A DNA stretch of 64,000 nucleotides, from NCBI GenBank assembly GCA_002336105.1, contig DDEQ01000034.1, positions 76,494-140,493 on the forward strand, read 5' to 3'. This DNA is from Chthonomonas sp. UBA1950 (GTDB lineage Bacteria; Armatimonadota; Fimbriimonadia; Fimbriimonadales; Fimbriimonadaceae). Of the stretch, positions 61,149 through 64,000 are shown piece by piece; positions within the stretch are counted from its first letter, which is position 1, and every line of letters starts with the position of its first letter. A model generated the notes under the pieces. It searched no databases, had not been told where the DNA came from, and was given only the letters and a program-made list of their open reading frames with translations. Position numbers and translations under genes: made by a program.

Positions 61149-61748
61149 CTAGTCTTTGACGTAGTGGTAAGAGTCAATATCGAATGAACCACCATCCGAC
61201 GACAACCTGAGTTCTTTTCTCATCGAACCGAGCTCAACTGGCTCACTATCAACTGTTGTCCACAGGAGCACTAGTTTGCCGTTTTCAAGTTGGTACTTCC
61301 CCGCAGATTTTGCGCCCACACACACGAACTGAAAACTTCCATCCTTCTTAAATGTGAGCTTGATTGAGCGATCTGGTAATTCGCCCTTTCGAACAACCCA
61401 AGTTCCGACGAGGTCTACCGAAGACTGAAGTTCATAATAAAGGCCGCCAAACTTGATTCCTTTTTCGCTGAGTTGCCCGCTCATTTCAGCCCGATCTGGA
61501 AAGGACAAGGTCAGTTGGCCGCCTTCTACACGGTAATCCCCTTCGCGCTTTAACGTTCCGTCTTCGAACAAGAACCTTCGACCTTTGTTTAGCCTTAACC
61601 AACCTGACGGTTCCTGTTTTCCAGCCATTTTTGCTAGTGATCGAACCTCATCTGGCACTACGAGACGATAGGCACCAACAAAGTCATCCGCTGCGAAGGT
61701 GCTAAGTGCGAGAGACATCAGGAGTCCACAAGCGAGTTTTCGTGACAT
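61149..61748 (-). CDS. Exported lipocalin-like protein of unknown function
   Basis: 199 aa from ATG at 61748 (a TTG at 61766 is in frame). Signal peptide 1-18 (ending STFAAD), then beta-rich repeats of the form G-x-Y-x-L-E-x-G-x-L-x-L (EGDYRVEGGQLTLSFP, AGKYQLENGKLVLLW), as in lipocalin-like or TIGR-type periplasmic proteins. No family assigned. Convergent with flagellin and divergent from kdsB. Confidence 0.65.
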   Translation of the reverse strand: MSRKLACGLLMSLALSTFAADDFVGAYRLVVPDEVRSLAKMAGKQEPSGWLRLNKGRRFLFEDGTLKREGDYRVEGGQLTLSFPDRAEMSGQLSEKGIKFGGLYYELQSSVDLVGTWVVRKGELPDRSIKLTFKKDGSFQFVCVGAKSAGKYQLENGKLVLLWTTVDSEPVELGSMRKELRLSSDGGSFDIDSYHYVKD

Positions 61749-61860
61749 GCATCTGCCATTCCGCAACTTGTTTCGAAACTAACTGGTAAAGGCTATAGAA
61801 TTCAAATCGTTGTTGTCCACTTCCAACAAACACTTGTCGAAGCAGGTAGTGTTCTATTGA

Positions 61861-62583
61861 ATGAAAACCCTAGTCGTGATTCCTGCGCGGATGTCGAGTA
61901 CACGATTCCCAGGCAAACCTTTAGTTGACTTAATGGGAAAGCCGATGATCCAGTGGGTGGTCGAGGCAGCCATCAAATCACAAGTTGGGGATGTAATCGT
62001 CGCAACACCAGATGCGAAAATTTTGGATGTTTGTGAAGTGATTGGAGTCAAGAGCGTCTTGACAAGAGCAGATCATCCCAGCGGAACGGATCGAATCGCC
62101 GAAGTCTCCCAAACTTTCGACGCGGATTTGTATGTAAATGTCCAAGGCGACGAGCCGCTGCTCGATCCAGCGGATATCCATGCGTGTGCGAATCCTTTGC
62201 AGGAAGACCCCTCAATCTCTATGGGGAGCCTTTTTGCGATTTGCCCAAACGAGGAAGAACATAATCCAGCGGTCGTGAAGGTCGTGACCGATCTGGATAG
62301 TTTCGCCTTGTACTTCAGTCGTCACCCGATACCATACCCACGAAACGCGCGTGAAACACCGCTCAAAAAACACCTCGGACTGTACGCCTATCGCAAAGAA
62401 GTGCTCCAATCATTCTCAACCTGGAATATGACTCCTCTCGAAACTACGGAAAGCTTAGAGCAACTCAGGTTCCTAGAACACGGCGTTCGAATCAAGATGA
62501 GTCAAGGCAAGGGCAGTGCACTTGCTGTCGATACGCCTGAACAAGCCGAACAGGTCCGACGAATCCTGAAAAATGAACTCTGA
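61861..62583 (+). CDS. kdsB: CMP-KDO synthetase (3-deoxy-manno-octulosonate cytidylyltransferase)
   Basis: 240 aa. Activates KDO for lipid A-core assembly, so the organism makes LPS-type outer membrane. Nucleotide-binding start VIPARMSSTRFPGKPLVDL, LYVNVQGDEPLLDP, KVVTDLDSFALYFSRHPIPYPR, HLGLYAYRKEVL, PLETTESLEQLRFLEHG. Full family length. No ribosome site seen before the ATG. Followed by the Rel/SpoT gene 83 bp away. Confidence 0.96.
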   Translation: MKTLVVIPARMSSTRFPGKPLVDLMGKPMIQWVVEAAIKSQVGDVIVATPDAKILDVCEVIGVKSVLTRADHPSGTDRIAEVSQTFDADLYVNVQGDEPLLDPADIHACANPLQEDPSISMGSLFAICPNEEEHNPAVVKVVTDLDSFALYFSRHPIPYPRNARETPLKKHLGLYAYRKEVLQSFSTWNMTPLETTESLEQLRFLEHGVRIKMSQGKGSALAVDTPEQAEQVRRILKNEL

Positions 62584-62602
62584 TTCAGGATGTCGCGTAC
62601 GT

Positions 62603-62649
62603 TATACTTGAGTTAAGGTTTTCGCTTCCCTCAAGCAACGTGGCTTGAG
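62603..62649 (+). promoter_or_regulatory. Promoter -10 and leader hairpin of the Rel/SpoT gene
   Basis: TATACT (62603-62608) gives a likely start near 62615. The leader contains a 7-bp stem (62630-62636 with 62643-62649), CTCAAGC/GCTTGAG, 18 nt before the start codon and next to the GAGG ribosome site (62657-62660). Confidence 0.5.
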
Positions 62650-62666
62650 TGGTTGTGAGGCGTTTA

Positions 62667-64000
62667 ATGTTCGCCCCATCATTCGAAATTAGCCACGACT
62701 GGGAAGAGCCCGAAGGGCTAGTCGACCTTCTGCAGTGCATCCGGGAACAGCGCGACGACGCTGATATCCGTAGAATTCGTTACGCGTTTTACATTGCAGA
62801 GAAAGCGCATCAGGGACAGCAGCGAGATTCGGGGCAACCGTATATTATTCATCCGCTCGCCGTTGCAAGAATCCTGGCTAATCTACGTATGGACGATGAT
62901 TCGATCATCGCCGCACTTCTCCATGATGTCCTTGAAGATTGCGTCACCCCCGACGCTGAAACGCTCACGCGAGTCTTTGGAGCAGAGGTCGTTCATCTAG
63001 TTGAAGGAGTGACAAAACTCCGATTCAAATCGAACACCGGACTCACCGATAGAGAAAAGAAGGCGGCAGAAACCACCCGAACAGCCGAATCCCTACGAAA
63101 AATGCTCCTGGCTATGGCCAAGGACTTCCGAGTCATGGTCATCAAACTTGCGGACCGCCTGCATAACATGATGACGCTCGAATCCTTGAGCGCCGAACGC
63201 CAAACACGTATCGCTCGCGAAACGCTCGATGTCTATGCTCCGCTGGCCGCTCGATTAGGAATCTGGCAGATGAAGTGGCAATTGGAAGACCTGTCTTTCA
63301 AATATCTGCACCCTAAGGAGTATCACGAGATCAAAGAGTTGGTCGCGAAGACACGCGATCAACGAGAAACCGAACTTCAGGAAGTCATTCTGGCCCTTAA
63401 AAAAGGGTTCGAAGACGCGAACATCAAGGTGTCCGACATTCGAGGACGCCCAAAGCACCTGTATTCGATTTTCAATAAGATCGTCAAACACAACGTTCCG
63501 TTTGAAGAGATCTATGACCTGTTAGCATTAAGAATCATCGTTGAGACAGTTCCCGACTGCTATCTGACATTGGGAATCGTCCATGCAATGTGGGTGCCAA
63601 TGATGCACCTGTTCTACGACTATATTGCCAATCCAAAGTCGAACGGATATCAGTCCCTTCATACGAAAGTGGTTGGCCCTCACGGTCAGCCATTGGAAAT
63701 TCAGATTCGAACTCGTGCCATGCACGAAATCGCTGAACACGGAATCGCCGCTCACTGGTCTTATAAGGAAGGCAAAGCCCAGGTCGACGAGACTAAAAGG
63801 TTATCCAGGCTTCGCGAGCAACTTTTCGACTGGGCATCCGATTCGAACAACTCGAGTCAATTTCTGCAAACGGTATCAACCGATCTTTTTAGCGAGCAGG
63901 TCTTCGTTTTTACGCCAAAGGGCGACGTCATCGACTTACCCTCCGGAGCAACTTGTGTTGACTTTGCCTTCCGTGTCCACACCCGAATCGGAATGACTCT
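62667..64000 (+). CDS. Rel/SpoT (p)ppGpp synthetase/hydrolase, 5' part
   Basis: The first 444 codons, cut by the window end. Start ATG 62667 with GAGG 6 nt upstream. HD hydrolase: IIHPLAVARIL, ALLHDVLEDC, VIKLADRLHNM (all metal ligands). Synthetase: GRPKHLYSIFNKI, YDLLALRIIV, NPKSNGYQSLHTKV, LEIQIRTRAMHEIAEHG. Just before NPKSNG, the usual RFKD (bifunctional) or EFDD (RelA) signature reads HLFYD (about 314-318). TGS begins at EQVFVFTPKGDVIDL. ACT should follow outside. Likely hydrolase-competent; synthetase uncertain. Confidence 0.94.
   Translation, partial: MFAPSFEISHDWEEPEGLVDLLQCIREQRDDADIRRIRYAFYIAEKAHQGQQRDSGQPYIIHPLAVARILANLRMDDDSIIAALLHDVLEDCVTPDAETLTRVFGAEVVHLVEGVTKLRFKSNTGLTDREKKAAETTRTAESLRKMLLAMAKDFRVMVIKLADRLHNMMTLESLSAERQTRIARETLDVYAPLAARLGIWQMKWQLEDLSFKYLHPKEYHEIKELVAKTRDQRETELQEVILALKKGFEDANIKVSDIRGRPKHLYSIFNKIVKHNVPFEEIYDLLALRIIVETVPDCYLTLGIVHAMWVPMMHLFYDYIANPKSNGYQSLHTKVVGPHGQPLEIQIRTRAMHEIAEHGIAAHWSYKEGKAQVDETKRLSRLREQLFDWASDSNNSSQFLQTVSTDLFSEQVFVFTPKGDVIDLPSGATCVDFAFRVHTRIGMT

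Noticed and set aside
1..64000. Prophage, insertion sequence, CRISPR array or restriction/defence island
   Set aside because: No integrase, transposase, cas gene, terminal repeats or spacer-repeat pattern; the SNF2 and AddAB-like helicases alone do not make a known defence system.

Overview
The window reads as a chromosomal segment of a Gram-negative-type (diderm) bacterium. Evidence for an outer membrane is a CMP-KDO synthetase (kdsB), two proteins that look like outer-membrane beta-barrels ending in Phe, and several lipoprotein signals. A DUF1559-style prepilin with a DGH motif near its C-terminus, an orphan McsB-type arginine kinase, a free-standing flagellin, intracellular and Tat-exported glycosidases and moderate GC together suggest Armatimonadota (Fimbriimonadales-like). 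That placement is inference; a 16S or marker-gene search would decide it. I see no phage, insertion sequence or CRISPR array.

Layout. 0-3.6 kb: two small secreted proteins diverge from an OmpR-type two-component system; three tandem 10-bp repeats lie between them. 3.7-5 kb: a sigma-70 factor with a long leader. 5-10.3 kb: a leftward block with cytochrome c, parA, parB, a GNAT acetyltransferase, a nitrilase-type amidase, a HAD hydrolase and a cysteine desulfurase. 10.4-13.3 kb: a large secreted repeat protein overlapped by a tiny receiver-like gene. 14-22.5 kb: an AddB/AddA-like pair that appears to lack nuclease activity, convergent with a SWIM-SNF2 helicase. 22.6-30.9 kb: housekeeping (hisS, mnmA, VKOR-DsbA fusion, acylphosphatase, leuB). 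30.9-50 kb: carbohydrate and envelope genes (GH127 broken by one stop codon, photolyase, S41 protease, ppa, tRNA-Glu, GH42, diguanylate cyclase, clostripain-like lipoprotein, Gfo/Idh oxidoreductase, GH116). 50-64 kb: cyclophilin, a second two-component system, esterase, prepilin, MeaB GTPase, S33 peptidase, McsB, flagellin, kdsB and the 5' part of a Rel/SpoT gene running off the window.

Two themes cut across the map. First, many genes lacking a Shine-Dalgarno sequence have a TANNNT hexamer 5-8 nt before the start codon, as expected for leaderless mRNAs. Second, several enzymes lack residues normally considered central: AddB nuclease residues, the McsB pocket Cys, the Rel synthetase RFKD/EFDD signature, the receiver Asp of the small gene at 12.97 kb, and the S41 Lys. 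The most notable local items are the nuclease-less AddAB pair, the GDD-repeat secreted protein, the split GH127 and a hairpin covering the parA start codon.
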